From contig NZ_JAXCLA010000010.1 of the NCBI RefSeq assembly GCF_034043675.1, positions 260,395 to 324,394 on the forward strand: DNA of 64,000 nucleotides. The letters are read 5' to 3'. Positions 9,151 to 17,862 of this stretch are shown here, piece by piece (within the stretch, counting starts at the first letter, position 1; the number at the start of each line of letters is the position of its first letter). The translations under genes and the position numbers were made by a program. Below the pieces are notes generated by a model, which saw only the letters and a list, made by a program, of their open reading frames with translations, ran no database searches and had not been told where the DNA came from. This stretch comes from KK5 sp034043675 (GTDB lineage: Bacteria; Pseudomonadota; Gammaproteobacteria; Burkholderiales; Burkholderiaceae_C).

Positions 9151-10473
9151 TCAGTGCGTGGCGAGCGCCGTCTCGGGCTCGATGTAGCCGGTGTCCAGCT
9201 CCATCCGCAGGCGGTTCGTGTCCAGCGCCTTTTCCCAGCGGGCCACGACGACGGTGGCGACGGCATTGCCGGTGATGTTGACGAACACGAAGGCGGAGGA
9301 CAGCAGCCGATGCACGCCGAGGACCAGCGCGATCGAGGACACCGGGATCGTGTTCGTGGCACCCAAGGTGGCTGCCAGCACGGCGATCGCCGAACCTGCC
9401 ACGCCCGCACCGCCCTTGGACGTGATCAGCAGCACCAGCAGCAGGGCCAACTGGTGTTCCCAACCCAGCGCCGTGTTGGTGGCCTGCGCCAGGAAAACCG
9501 AGACCGCGGCGAAGTACAGGCAGGTGCCGTCATGGTTGAAGGCGTAGCCGCCGGGCAGCACCAGGCCCACGACCGAGCGCTGGCAGCCGAGCTGCTCCAG
9601 CTTCGTCAGCAGCTGCGGGAACACGCTCTCCGACGAACTGGTGCCGATCACCAGCAGCAGCTCGGAGCGGATGTAGCGCATCAGCTTGAGCAGGCTGAAA
9701 CCGGCCATGCGCGCCACCGGCCAGAGCACCAGCACGAAGAACAGCAGGCAGGTCAGGTAAAACTCGCCAACCAGCTTGCCCAGGGCCACCAGCGAGCCCA
9801 CGCCGAACTTGCTGACGGTGAAGGCGATGGCGCCGTAGGCGGCGATCGGCGAGACCTTCATCGCCAGGCCGATGATCCAGTACACGCCCTGCGAGAAGCT
9901 CTCCAGCACAGTGAGCATCGGCTTGGCCCGCGGGCCGGCCGCAGCCAGGCCGAAGCCGAACAGCACCGAGACGAACAGGATCTGCAGGATGTCGCCGCTG
10001 GCGAAGCCGGAGACCATGGTCTTCGGGATCAGGTTCAGCAGGAAGATGCTGGTGGACTCGAAGTGCTTGGCCTGGCTGATGTAGCTGTCGGCCGCGCCGG
10101 CATCGAGCGAACTGACGTCGATGTTCATGCCCGCGCCGGGCTGCAGCAGGTTGATCGTGACCAGGCCGATCAGCAGCGCGAACGAGGTGATCACCTCGAA
10201 GTAGATCAGCGCCTTGATCGCCACGCGGCCGACCTTCTTCATGTCGCCGGCGTTCGCGATGCCGCTGACGACCGAGCAGAAGATGATCGGCCCAACCACC
10301 ATCTGGATCAGCCGGATGAAGGCATCGCCCAGCGGCTGCGAGGCCTTGCCGGCATCGGGCCACCAGTGGCCCACGGCCACGCCGAGCACGATGCCCACGA
10401 ACACCTGGAACGAGATGTCCCGGTAGAAGGGCTTCTTCCTGGCTGGCTGTCGGGGGACAGGCAGGTCTTTCAT
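9151..10473 (-). CDS. dctA: DctA-type C4-dicarboxylate/proton symporter
   Basis: 440 residues of the dicarboxylate/amino acid:cation symporter family. Visible motifs include RDISFQVFVGIVLGVAVGHW near the N-terminus, GTSSSESVFPQL (serine-rich re-entrant loop), GYAFNHDGTCLYF and SSAFVFVNITGNAVATVVVA. It imports C4-dicarboxylates or related acids across the inner membrane. A mini-cistron reading GTG AAC precedes the chosen ATG ending at 10473. Its place between the Pht5-like and porin genes suggests it imports the pathway substrate. Confidence 0.9.
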   Translation of the reverse strand: MKDLPVPRQPARKKPFYRDISFQVFVGIVLGVAVGHWWPDAGKASQPLGDAFIRLIQMVVGPIIFCSVVSGIANAGDMKKVGRVAIKALIYFEVITSFALLIGLVTINLLQPGAGMNIDVSSLDAGAADSYISQAKHFESTSIFLLNLIPKTMVSGFASGDILQILFVSVLFGFGLAAAGPRAKPMLTVLESFSQGVYWIIGLAMKVSPIAAYGAIAFTVSKFGVGSLVALGKLVGEFYLTCLLFFVLVLWPVARMAGFSLLKLMRYIRSELLLVIGTSSSESVFPQLLTKLEQLGCQRSVVGLVLPGGYAFNHDGTCLYFAAVSVFLAQATNTALGWEHQLALLLVLLITSKGGAGVAGSAIAVLAATLGATNTIPVSSIALVLGVHRLLSSAFVFVNITGNAVATVVVARWEKALDTNRLRMELDTGYIEPETALATH

Positions 10474-10553
10474 GTTCACGTGATTGTCTCCTTCGGGATT
10501 CCCTGCGCTAGCCCTCTCGGGCTCGTCCGGTTTCATCGCTCTCGCGGCGACGT

Positions 10554-11450
10554 TCACCTCGCCTCGTCGCCGAGGAATTCGATGCTGTCCGCCAGCAGTT
10601 CGTCGACGCTCAGCGCGCGGGGCATCAGGCCCTGTCGCTCGCAGAAGGCCAGCGTCTTGGCCAGCGGCCCGCGCAGCGCGTCGATGCCGTCGGGCAGGCG
10701 CTTGTGCACCGCCGCCGGATCGGCCACCGCGGCCTTGCCCTGCTTGAACAGGCGGTAGATCGCGCGCACGCTGTCGGGCTGGGCGCGGGCCACCGCCAGC
10801 GGCATCGTGAGCACATGGTTGATCGGCACGAAGCCATGCTCGGCCTGCCAGCGACGGTCGGCCTCGGCGTGGTCGGCGATGACCGGCAGGATGTCCTCGT
10901 GCTTGGGCAGGTCGTTGCCGAAGATGGCCGCGTCCAGCTCGCCGTCCATCAGCATCTGCAGCATGCCCTTGCCGGCCGGCGCGTGCTCGACGAAGGCGGG
11001 ATCCTGGTACTCCTCCAGGTGGCCGCCCTCGAAGGTGGTCCAGCGGATCTGCTCCGGCGCGATGCCGTAGGTCTCGTCGAGGATGCCGCGCAGCCACATG
11101 CCGGTGGTCTGCGTGTAGGCACGCACGCCGACGCGGGCGCCGACCAGGTCCTTCACGCTCAGGCCCGGACGATGGCGGCGGTTGTAGATCAGGCAGCCCT
11201 GCTGCAGCCGCGCCGCCAGCACGACGGGCAGCATCAAGAGCGGCTTGTCGTAGGCCTTGGCCTGCAGCAGGGTGGCAATGGCCAGCTCGCTGACGTCGTA
11301 GACCTGCTGGCGCGCCATCGGGGCGAAGGCGCGGTAGATCGGCTCGACGTCCAGCCAGTTCAGCTGCAGGCCCGGCTCGCTCAGCTCGCCGCTGATCAGC
11401 TTCTCGGTGTGCGCGTAGCGCTTCACCACCGCATTGAGCGGCGTGCTCAT
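10554..11450 (-). CDS. 4,5-dihydroxyphthalate decarboxylase-like protein (Pht5 family)
   Basis: 298 residues with a periplasmic-binding-protein fold but no signal peptide. Segments such as VYDVSELAIATLLQAKAYDK and GARVGVRAYTQTTGMWLRGI are shared with the Pht5/OphC decarboxylases, which convert 4,5-dihydroxyphthalate to protocatechuate. It is somewhat shorter than typical Pht5. Its start overlaps the stop of the upstream amidohydrolase gene. Fold-sharing with NMT1/THI5-like binding proteins means the substrate is uncertain, but a decarboxylase fits the LigJ/LigK context. Confidence 0.65.
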   Translation of the reverse strand: MSTPLNAVVKRYAHTEKLISGELSEPGLQLNWLDVEPIYRAFAPMARQQVYDVSELAIATLLQAKAYDKPLLMLPVVLAARLQQGCLIYNRRHRPGLSVKDLVGARVGVRAYTQTTGMWLRGILDETYGIAPEQIRWTTFEGGHLEEYQDPAFVEHAPAGKGMLQMLMDGELDAAIFGNDLPKHEDILPVIADHAEADRRWQAEHGFVPINHVLTMPLAVARAQPDSVRAIYRLFKQGKAAVADPAAVHKRLPDGIDALRGPLAKTLAFCERQGLMPRALSVDELLADSIEFLGDEAR

Positions 11451-12307
11451 GCCGGCGCTCCCATGCGGTTCAGCTCTGGATAGATGGAACGTGCGGTGTC
11501 GCCGAAGATCCAGGCGCGGTCTTCGTCGGACAGCATCGCCAGGCCCGCCTGCGCCTCGGCCAGCAGCGATTTCAGCGAGCCCTCGGCCGACGGGTAGTTG
11601 GAGCCCCAGGCAATGCGCCTGGCGCCGAAGGCGGCAAGCACGGCGGGCATGAAGGCCTGCGGCGTGGACGCGCCGCGCGAGGCCTCGGCGATCGTGCGGT
11701 TCGTCAGCTTCAGGTAGACGCCCGGATGGTCGGCCAGGTCGAACAGCGTCTTGGCCGATGCGTAGGGTGGGCCGTCGGCAAGGTCCGGGCGGGCCAGGTG
11801 GTCCAGCAGCACGCGGCTGCGCGGGAACAGGCCCAGCATGCGGCGCAGCGCCGGGATGCCGGCGGCGGTCATCTGCAGGCAGATGGAGATGTTGTTGGAC
11901 TGCGCGTACTCCCACACCGGGTAGGAGCGTTCGTCGTCCAGCCACTGGGCCTGGCCGGGCATCGTCGTGCCGGTGAGGAAGAGGCGCAGGCCGCTCAGGC
12001 CCTCGCCCAGCCAGTACTTGAAACGCTCGACCGCATCGGGCGCCAGCACGTCGATCGAGAACACGCCGCAGAAGCGGTCAGGGTAAGCCTTCACGGCGTC
12101 GAGCACGTAGCGGTTGTCGTTGCCGTAGGCGGTCGAGGCCTGCACCACCATCGCGTGACGGATGCCCGCCTCATCCAGCGAGGCCAGCAGGCTCTCGAAG
12201 TCCGCCGGCCGGTGCGCCGACCAGTCCGATTGCTTGCCGCCCACCGGCGCGAGCGGATAGCGCTCATGGTCGGACGAGATGGCATGCGTGTGGGTATCGA
12301 CGTACAT
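11447..12307 (-). CDS. Amidohydrolase-2 family hydrolase, possibly LigI-like lactonase
   Basis: 286 residues starting MYVDTHTHAIS, with the metal-binding HTH (HxH) motif. Further family segments are VVQASTAYGNDNRYVLDAV, LLDHLARPDLADG and IAWGSNYPSAEG (the conserved aspartate of the family appears replaced here by Asn in GSNYP). LigI, which opens 2-pyrone-4,6-dicarboxylate, belongs to this family and would fit the operon. Direct evidence for that substrate is lacking. It is the promoter-proximal gene of the operon, facing the LysR gene. Confidence 0.6.
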   Translation of the reverse strand: MYVDTHTHAISSDHERYPLAPVGGKQSDWSAHRPADFESLLASLDEAGIRHAMVVQASTAYGNDNRYVLDAVKAYPDRFCGVFSIDVLAPDAVERFKYWLGEGLSGLRLFLTGTTMPGQAQWLDDERSYPVWEYAQSNNISICLQMTAAGIPALRRMLGLFPRSRVLLDHLARPDLADGPPYASAKTLFDLADHPGVYLKLTNRTIAEASRGASTPQAFMPAVLAAFGARRIAWGSNYPSAEGSLKSLLAEAQAGLAMLSDEDRAWIFGDTARSIYPELNRMGAPA

Positions 12308-12429
12308 GGTTAAGCTGGATTCGATCCGGGGCGAGAACATGATCCAGACTTTAGGGAAGCACCTCGTCAATTGCTAATTTAAACTGCCACCCGATCCATA
12401 AATTCTGGTGAAGCTGAATTTCAAACCCG
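12308..12429. promoter_or_regulatory. Divergent promoter region between the catabolic operon and its LysR regulator
   Basis: 122 bp, clearly AT-richer than its surroundings (for example GTCAATTGCTAATTTAAACT). It separates divergent genes in the classic LysR arrangement, where the regulator binds T-N11-A sites in such gaps. No unambiguous palindrome was picked by eye. Confidence 0.45.
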
Positions 12430-13665
12430 ATGATCGACGACAGCATCAACCTGCGCCGCCTCGTGCTGTTCGACGCGGTCTGCCGTGAATGCGGCATCAG
12501 CCAGGCGGCCGAGGCCGTGGGCCTGAGCCAGCCGGCGGTGAGCCTGGCGATCAAGAAGCTGGAGGAGACGGTGGGTGCCGTGCTGTTCGAGCGGGGCTAC
12601 GGCGGCAGCGAGCTGACCCGCGAGGGCGCGCTGCTGCAGCGGCGCGTCGTGCGCATGCTGGAGCAGATCGAGTCGGCCGTCGCGGCCATGCCGGCCGGCG
12701 CGCGTGCCCGCCAATCGAACGCAGGCGGCGTGTGCCGCCGCCTGACCGATTCGCAGATCCGCTGCCACGTGGCGATCGCCGATGCGGGCTCGGCCGCCGA
12801 GGCCGCGCGCCGGCTGGGCATCTCGCAGCCGGCGGTGCACCGCGCCGCCCGTGACCTGGAAGACACGATCGGCCACCCGCTCTACCGGCGGCGCGTGCAC
12901 AGCGTGTCGGCCAATGCGGCGGGGCAGGAGCTGGCACGGCGGCTGGTCGTGGCCCTGGGCGAGATCGAGCAGGCGCGGGTGGACCTGGTCTCGGCCCGGG
13001 GCTTGGCGGCGGGCCGCATCGCCGTGGGCATGCTGCCGCTGATGCCGCAGCGCCTGCTGGCGCGCACGATCGGGCGCCTGCGCGAGCGCTATCCGAACGT
13101 GGCGGTGACGATCCGCGAGAGCACTCACGCCCGCCTGCTGGAAGACCTGCGCTTCGGCCGGCTGGACGTCATCGTCGGCGCGCTGCGCGAGCCGCGGCTG
13201 GAGGGCAACGTCATCGAGCGAGAGCTGTTCACCGACCCCTACGTGGTCGTCGTGCGGCGCGGCCATCCGCTGGCGGAGCGCCGGCGCGTGAGCCTGAAGG
13301 AACTGGCCGCCCACGGCTGGGTCGTGCCGCAGCAGGACATGCCGCGGCGCGCGGTGGTGGACATGATGCTGGCCACCCTGCCGCAGCCGCCCCAGGTGCT
13401 GGTGGAAACCAGCTCGCTGGCGATGATGATCGCCATGCTGGACGAGAACGACTGCATCTCGCTGCTGTCGCGCTCGCACATCCTCTACGGCAACTACCGT
13501 AACGAGGTCGTCGCGCTCGACGTGCCCTCACCGCAGGGCGGACGCACGGTGGGCTACACCACGCGGGCCGACTGGCTGCCGACCCAACCGCAGCGGGAAT
13601 TCATCGAGCAGTTGCAGGCGCAGTGCCGCCTGACACCCAATACGCCCGACACGCCCGATGCCTGA
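12430..13665 (+). CDS. LysR-type regulator with two tandem helix-turn-helix domains
   Basis: 411 residues, about 100 more than a normal LysR regulator. The extra length is a second N-terminal DNA-binding domain. HTH-1 spans residues ~10-68 (GISQAAEAVGLSQPAVSLAI) and HTH-2 ~106-165 (SAAEAARRLGISQPAVHRAA), each followed by its own linker-helix-like segment. One effector-binding domain follows from ~195 (GRIAVGMLPLMPQRLL). It is divergent from the aromatic-acid operon and likely controls it. The frame is continuous, so this is a natural fusion or duplication and not a frameshift. Confidence 0.88.
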   Translation: MIDDSINLRRLVLFDAVCRECGISQAAEAVGLSQPAVSLAIKKLEETVGAVLFERGYGGSELTREGALLQRRVVRMLEQIESAVAAMPAGARARQSNAGGVCRRLTDSQIRCHVAIADAGSAAEAARRLGISQPAVHRAARDLEDTIGHPLYRRRVHSVSANAAGQELARRLVVALGEIEQARVDLVSARGLAAGRIAVGMLPLMPQRLLARTIGRLRERYPNVAVTIRESTHARLLEDLRFGRLDVIVGALREPRLEGNVIERELFTDPYVVVVRRGHPLAERRRVSLKELAAHGWVVPQQDMPRRAVVDMMLATLPQPPQVLVETSSLAMMIAMLDENDCISLLSRSHILYGNYRNEVVALDVPSPQGGRTVGYTTRADWLPTQPQREFIEQLQAQCRLTPNTPDTPDA

Positions 13666-14652
13666 TCACCAGCGGTGGTGGACCTGGTCGTAGGCGAACT
13701 TCTCGTAGACCGCCCTCACCTTCGCCAGCTCGTCGGACGACAGGGCCGGCAGGTCGCCCGCCACCATGTTCTCCTCGATCTGCGAGGGGCGCTTGCCGCC
13801 GGGGATCGCGCAGGTGACGGCGGGGTTCGAGAGGATCCAGCGCAGCGCGAACTGGGCCAGCGTCTGGCCGGCCGGCACCAGCGGCTTCAGCTGCTCGACG
13901 GCGGCGAGGCCGGTGTCGTAGTTCAGGCCCGAGAAGGTCTCGCCCTTGTCGAACCACTGGCCGTCGCGGTTGCCGGCGCGGTGGTCGTCCGGCTCGAAGC
14001 TGCTCTGCGCGGTGAGCTTGCCCGACAGCAGGCCCGAGGACAGCGGTAGCCGCGCGAGGATCGCGACCTTGCGGGCCAGGGTCTCGCGGAATAGCAGGTC
14101 CGCCGGGCGCTGGCGGAAGATGTTGTAGATGATCTGCACCGACTGCACGTTCGGGTACTCGATCGCCTTGATCGCCTCTTCGACCTTCTCCACGCTGACG
14201 CCGTAGTGGCGCAGCTTGCCGGCCTTGACCAGGTCGTCCATGATGCCGAACACCTCGGGCATGTAGTAGACCTGCGCTGGCGGGCAGTGCAGCTGGATCA
14301 GGTCCAGCGTGTCGGTGTCCAGGTTCTTCAGGCTGCGCTCGACGAAGCCGGTCAGGGTCTCGCGGGTGAAGCCTTCGGCCACGTGCGGGTCCACGCGGCG
14401 GCCGAGCTTGGTGGCGACGTAGAACTTGTCCGACGGGCGCTCCTTGCGCAGGCGGGCGATCAGGCGCTCGCTACGGCCATCGCCGTAGACGTCGGCCGTG
14501 TCGATGAAGTTCACGCCCATGTCGAGCGCCTTGTGCAGCGCGGCCATCGAATCATCGTCGTTGACCGTGCCCCAGGTGCCGCCGATGGCCCAGGCGCCGA
14601 AGCTGACGCTGGAGACCTGCCAGCCGGTGCGGCCGAATTCGCGGTATTGCAT
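13666..14652 (-). CDS. Aldo/keto reductase
   Basis: 328-residue NADPH-dependent oxidoreductase of the aldo/keto reductase superfamily. It has MQYREFGRTGWQVSSVSFGA at the N-terminus, NFIDTADVYGDGRSE (catalytic Asp/Tyr), YVATKLGRR (Lys) and LIQLHCPP (His). It is immediately convergent with the LysR gene, with the stops adjacent. It is paralogous to but clearly different from the reductase at 3905-4906. The physiological substrate is unknown. Confidence 0.87.
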   Translation of the reverse strand: MQYREFGRTGWQVSSVSFGAWAIGGTWGTVNDDDSMAALHKALDMGVNFIDTADVYGDGRSERLIARLRKERPSDKFYVATKLGRRVDPHVAEGFTRETLTGFVERSLKNLDTDTLDLIQLHCPPAQVYYMPEVFGIMDDLVKAGKLRHYGVSVEKVEEAIKAIEYPNVQSVQIIYNIFRQRPADLLFRETLARKVAILARLPLSSGLLSGKLTAQSSFEPDDHRAGNRDGQWFDKGETFSGLNYDTGLAAVEQLKPLVPAGQTLAQFALRWILSNPAVTCAIPGGKRPSQIEENMVAGDLPALSSDELAKVRAVYEKFAYDQVHHRW

Positions 14653-14656
14653 GTTC

Positions 14657-15262
14657 TTAATGTCCTTCGGAGGGATAGGTGCTGTTGATCAGCTTGTCGC
14701 AGTAGGCGATGGCGATGGCAGACAGCAGGAAAGCGACGTGGATCACCGTCTGGGCGATCAGCACCCGATCTTGGAGATTGGGCGCGTTGATGAAGCTGCG
14801 CAGCAAATGGATCGAGCTGATGCCGATGATCGCCGTGCCGAGCTTGACCTTCAGCACCGAAGCGTTCACGTGGCCCAGCCATTCCGGCTCGTCCGGGTGG
14901 CCGCGCAGGTGCATGCGGCTGACGAAGGTCTCGTAGCCACCCACGATCACCATGATCAGCAGGTTGGAGATCATCACCACGTCGATCAGCGACAGCACCG
15001 CCAGCATGATGATGGCTTCGGTCAGCTTGGGCTCGGTGCCGGGGTCGAACTTGTAGCCCATGCCCTGGGTGAGCAGCTCCAGCGCGTGCTCGCTGCCCAT
15101 CGCCGCCTCGATCAGGTGAAACAGCTCCACGCCGAAGTGATAGACGTACACGCACTGCGCCAGGATCAGGCCCAGGTACAGCGGCAGCTGCAGCCAGCGG
15201 CTGGCAAAGATCAAGGCCGGCAGCGGGCCCAGCTTGATGGGGGTCGTGTGTTGATCGCTCAT
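14657..15262 (-). CDS. UPF0114 / YqhA-family inner-membrane protein
   Basis: 201 residues with four hydrophobic stretches, including PLYLGLILAQCVYVYHFGVE, AIIMLAVLSLIDVVMISNLL and LIMVIVGGYETF. These match the TIGR00645/UPF0114 family of unknown function, and the conserved GYETFVSR motif is present. It lies 4 bp upstream of the aldo/keto reductase start and is probably co-transcribed with it. No function can be assigned. Confidence 0.85.
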   Translation of the reverse strand: MSDQHTTPIKLGPLPALIFASRWLQLPLYLGLILAQCVYVYHFGVELFHLIEAAMGSEHALELLTQGMGYKFDPGTEPKLTEAIIMLAVLSLIDVVMISNLLIMVIVGGYETFVSRMHLRGHPDEPEWLGHVNASVLKVKLGTAIIGISSIHLLRSFINAPNLQDRVLIAQTVIHVAFLLSAIAIAYCDKLINSTYPSEGH

Positions 15263-15295
15263 GGAAGGGGTGAGTACAGGTAATGCGTTATGCCA

Positions 15296-15940
15296 TCAGC
15301 TCGCGACAAGCCCATTACGGATCGCGTAGACGGTGAGTTCGGAGTTGTTCGCCAGGCCCAGCTTCTCCAGCACGCGGGCTCGGTAGACGCTGACGGTCTT
15401 GGGGCTCAGCATCAGCTCCTCGGCGATGTCGGACAGGCGCTTGCCGCTGGCGATCATCACCAGGGTCTGCAGTTCCCGGTCCGAGAGCTTCTGGTGCGCC
15501 TGTTCGGTGACCGGCGCGGTCAGGCTCTCGACCAGCATCTGCGCGATCTCGGGCGTCACGTACTTGCGGCCCTGGGCCACCGTGCGCACGGCCTGCACCA
15601 GCACCGCCGGGTCGCCGCCCTTGTTGACGTAGCCGAAGGCGCCCGCGCGCAGCGCGCGGATCGCGTACTGGTCCTCGGGGTACATCGAGACGATCAAGGT
15701 GCGGATCGGGGCGGCCTCGTCCTTCAGGACGTGCAACACATCCAGGCCGCTGCGGCCGGGCATGCTGATGTCCAGCACCAGCACGTCGCAGGGGTCGGCG
15801 CCCAGGCGGCGCAGCAGTTCGCGCAGCTCGCCGTAGTCGCCAGCCTCGCCCACCACCTCGATGTCGGACGCGTCGGACAGCGTGTCGCGGATGCCGCGGC
15901 GGATCAATGCGTGGTCGTCGCAGAGGATCACTCTGATCAC
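15296..15940 (-). CDS. NarL/FixJ-type response regulator
   Basis: 214 residues. The receiver domain (residues 1-~120) has the acidic pocket CDDH and phospho-acceptor Asp57 in VLVLDIS. The C-terminal LuxR-type HTH reads LSDRELQTLVMIASGKRLSD...LSPKTVSVYRARVLEKL. Its ATG overlaps the stop codon of the histidine kinase gene, so the pair is co-translated. It should be phosphorylated by that kinase and act as a DNA-binding regulator; targets are unknown. Confidence 0.93.
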   Translation of the reverse strand: MIRVILCDDHALIRRGIRDTLSDASDIEVVGEAGDYGELRELLRRLGADPCDVLVLDISMPGRSGLDVLHVLKDEAAPIRTLIVSMYPEDQYAIRALRAGAFGYVNKGGDPAVLVQAVRTVAQGRKYVTPEIAQMLVESLTAPVTEQAHQKLSDRELQTLVMIASGKRLSDIAEELMLSPKTVSVYRARVLEKLGLANNSELTVYAIRNGLVAS

Positions 15941-17085
15941 GATTCGCCGCTCCAGATCGAGGGGTCATGCATGGCCGTGAACAGGCCCTCCAGGCCCAGT
16001 CCATCGTCCGTATTCGCCTCCAGGGGCACCGAAAGTATCAAGCTCACGCCCTTGTTGCTGCTGCTCAAGTCCACCCATCCTCCCACCGTGGCGGCCCGTT
16101 CGTGCAGGCCGCGGATGCCGAAGCTGCGCGCCTTGGCGAGCGCACCCGGAGGAATACCCTGCCCATTGTCACTGAGCTCCAGGGTCAGGACGCCCGAGTC
16201 GATCGAAAGCTCGATCTCCACCCGCGTTGCGTGGGCGTGCTTGGAGACATTGGTCAGCGCCTCCTGCGCGGTGCGGTAGGCCACCAGTGGCACGCCGGCG
16301 GGCAGTTGCATCTGCTCGTGGCTGGTGCGCACGGTCGTGGCGATGCCGGTGCGGCGCTCGAAGCGGGCGGCCATCCACTGCAGCGCCGCCACCAGGCCCT
16401 GCTCCAGGATGGCGGGCCGCAGGTTGTGCATGATCCGCTGGCTGGCCTCGATCGCGGAGCTGACCGTCTCCAGCGCCGACTGCGTGCGCTGGCGCACGTC
16501 CTCGTCCTGCGCGTGGCGGGCGATCCAGGCCAGGTCGAACTTCAGCGCCGTCAGCGAGCCGCCGACGTCGTCATGGATCTCGCGCGCGATCGCGGCGCGT
16601 TCCATCTCGATGCTGGTCTGCAGGTGGCCGGCCAGTTCGTGCAGTTGCTGTTTGGATTTGAGCAGCGCGCGGTTGGCGTCCTGCCGGGCGCGCTCGGACT
16701 GGTGGGCCTCGATCGCATGCACCAGCGCCGGCGCCAGCCGCGCGAGGTTGTTCTTCAGCAGGTAGTCGGAGGCGCCGGTACGCATCGCGGCCACCGCCGT
16801 GTCCTCGCCGATCTGGCCGGAAACCAGGATGAAAGGGATTGGCTGCGCCAGGGCCTTGACCATGTCCAGCACGACCAGGCCCGAGAAACCGGGCAGGTTG
16901 AAATCGGAAATCACCGCGTCCCAGTCCTGCCGCAGCGCCTGCTCGACGCCAGGCAGGGTGTCGACACGCAACACATCGGGAATGATGTGGGCGCGCCGCA
17001 ATTCGGCCAGGATCAATTCGTGATCCGGTTCGGAATCTTCGACATGAAGGATGCGCAGCGGGCGATCGGCGGAGGAGATCGACAT
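15937..17085 (-). CDS. Soluble NarX-type histidine kinase with N-terminal receiver domain
   Basis: 382 residues with no membrane segment. Residues ~10-130 form a receiver domain (HVEDSEPDHE; acceptor Asp61 in VISDFNLPG). A coiled linker follows, then a HisKA_3 domain with phosphorylated His171 (AIAREIHDDVGG). The C-terminal HATPase has AQEALTNVSKHAHA (N box) and LELSDNGQGIPPG (G box). The receiver-before-kinase layout means it can take phosphate from another kinase before passing it to the partner regulator. Start chosen at the ATG ending at 17085; an ATG 7 codons upstream is an alternative. Confidence 0.88.
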   Translation of the reverse strand: MSISSADRPLRILHVEDSEPDHELILAELRRAHIIPDVLRVDTLPGVEQALRQDWDAVISDFNLPGFSGLVVLDMVKALAQPIPFILVSGQIGEDTAVAAMRTGASDYLLKNNLARLAPALVHAIEAHQSERARQDANRALLKSKQQLHELAGHLQTSIEMERAAIAREIHDDVGGSLTALKFDLAWIARHAQDEDVRQRTQSALETVSSAIEASQRIMHNLRPAILEQGLVAALQWMAARFERRTGIATTVRTSHEQMQLPAGVPLVAYRTAQEALTNVSKHAHATRVEIELSIDSGVLTLELSDNGQGIPPGALAKARSFGIRGLHERAATVGGWVDLSSSNKGVSLILSVPLEANTDDGLGLEGLFTAMHDPSIWSGES

Positions 17086-17328
17086 GGGGGCGCAGTATGC
17101 CGTCATCGGGCGGACGGACTGATTTCCGCCACAGAGTATGCGCCGAGGACAGAAATTAGGAGAAATACGCCCGCACTCTGTGAAATGTGTTGTCGACAGC
17201 GAAGCAAGAATTACCGAAGATGCCAACCGGAATTAGGCCCCATCGTGCAACTGGCCTTTTGTCAAGACCATAGCCGTGGGCATTGCGCCCACAATGCGCG
17301 CAGGACGCCTGGATGAGGGTGAGCGGAC

Positions 17329-17799
17329 ATGCAAACAGAAGACGAAATCACGCCAGCCCCTGATGAGGAAACGGGAATGTCGCCGCTGCTGGCGGCGGCA
17401 GAGCTGCAAGACCATTTGATGACGGTCTCCAACGATCTGGAGCGCCTGCAGCGCCTGCTGGACGACGCCGGCGAGGCGCTGTCCATGCATTTCTACAGCG
17501 CCGCCGGCCTGGTCAGCGGCCTGTTGCAGCAGACGGGCCAGTTGCCCGAGGGCTGCAGCGACGCGCTGCGCCAGGTCAATGAGGACATCGCCGGCGCCGT
17601 CACCGCGCTGCAGTTCCAGGACATGGCCACGCAGCTGATCGCCCACACGAGCCAGCGCCTGCGCAACTGCCAGGACCAGCTCGCGCGGGACGCCTTCGGC
17701 GATGACGAGGACGGCGAAGCGGTCGTGGAAATCGCGCCGATGCGCCCCAACCCGGTCACGCAGGACGAAATGGACGCTGGTTCCGTCGAGTTGTTCTGA
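17329..17799 (+). CDS. CheZ-like CheY-phosphate phosphatase (short form)
   Basis: 156 residues, largely helical. Residues ~94-104 read LQFQDMATQLI; Asp98 and Gln102 are spaced like the catalytic Asp/Gln pair of E. coli CheZ (QDLTGQVI). The C-terminus ends QDEMDAGSVELF, an acidic-hydrophobic tail resembling the CheY-binding peptide of CheZ. It is the first gene of a cheY-cheA-cheW operon, which supports the role. It is shorter than E. coli CheZ (214 aa). Assignment is by motif and context. Confidence 0.7.
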   Translation: MQTEDEITPAPDEETGMSPLLAAAELQDHLMTVSNDLERLQRLLDDAGEALSMHFYSAAGLVSGLLQQTGQLPEGCSDALRQVNEDIAGAVTALQFQDMATQLIAHTSQRLRNCQDQLARDAFGDDEDGEAVVEIAPMRPNPVTQDEMDAGSVELF

Positions 17800-17862
17800 T
17801 CGAAGTCCCATCAAGAAAAGTTCCAATCCACCGAATACCCCTGATACCCGGAGAAAAGACAA

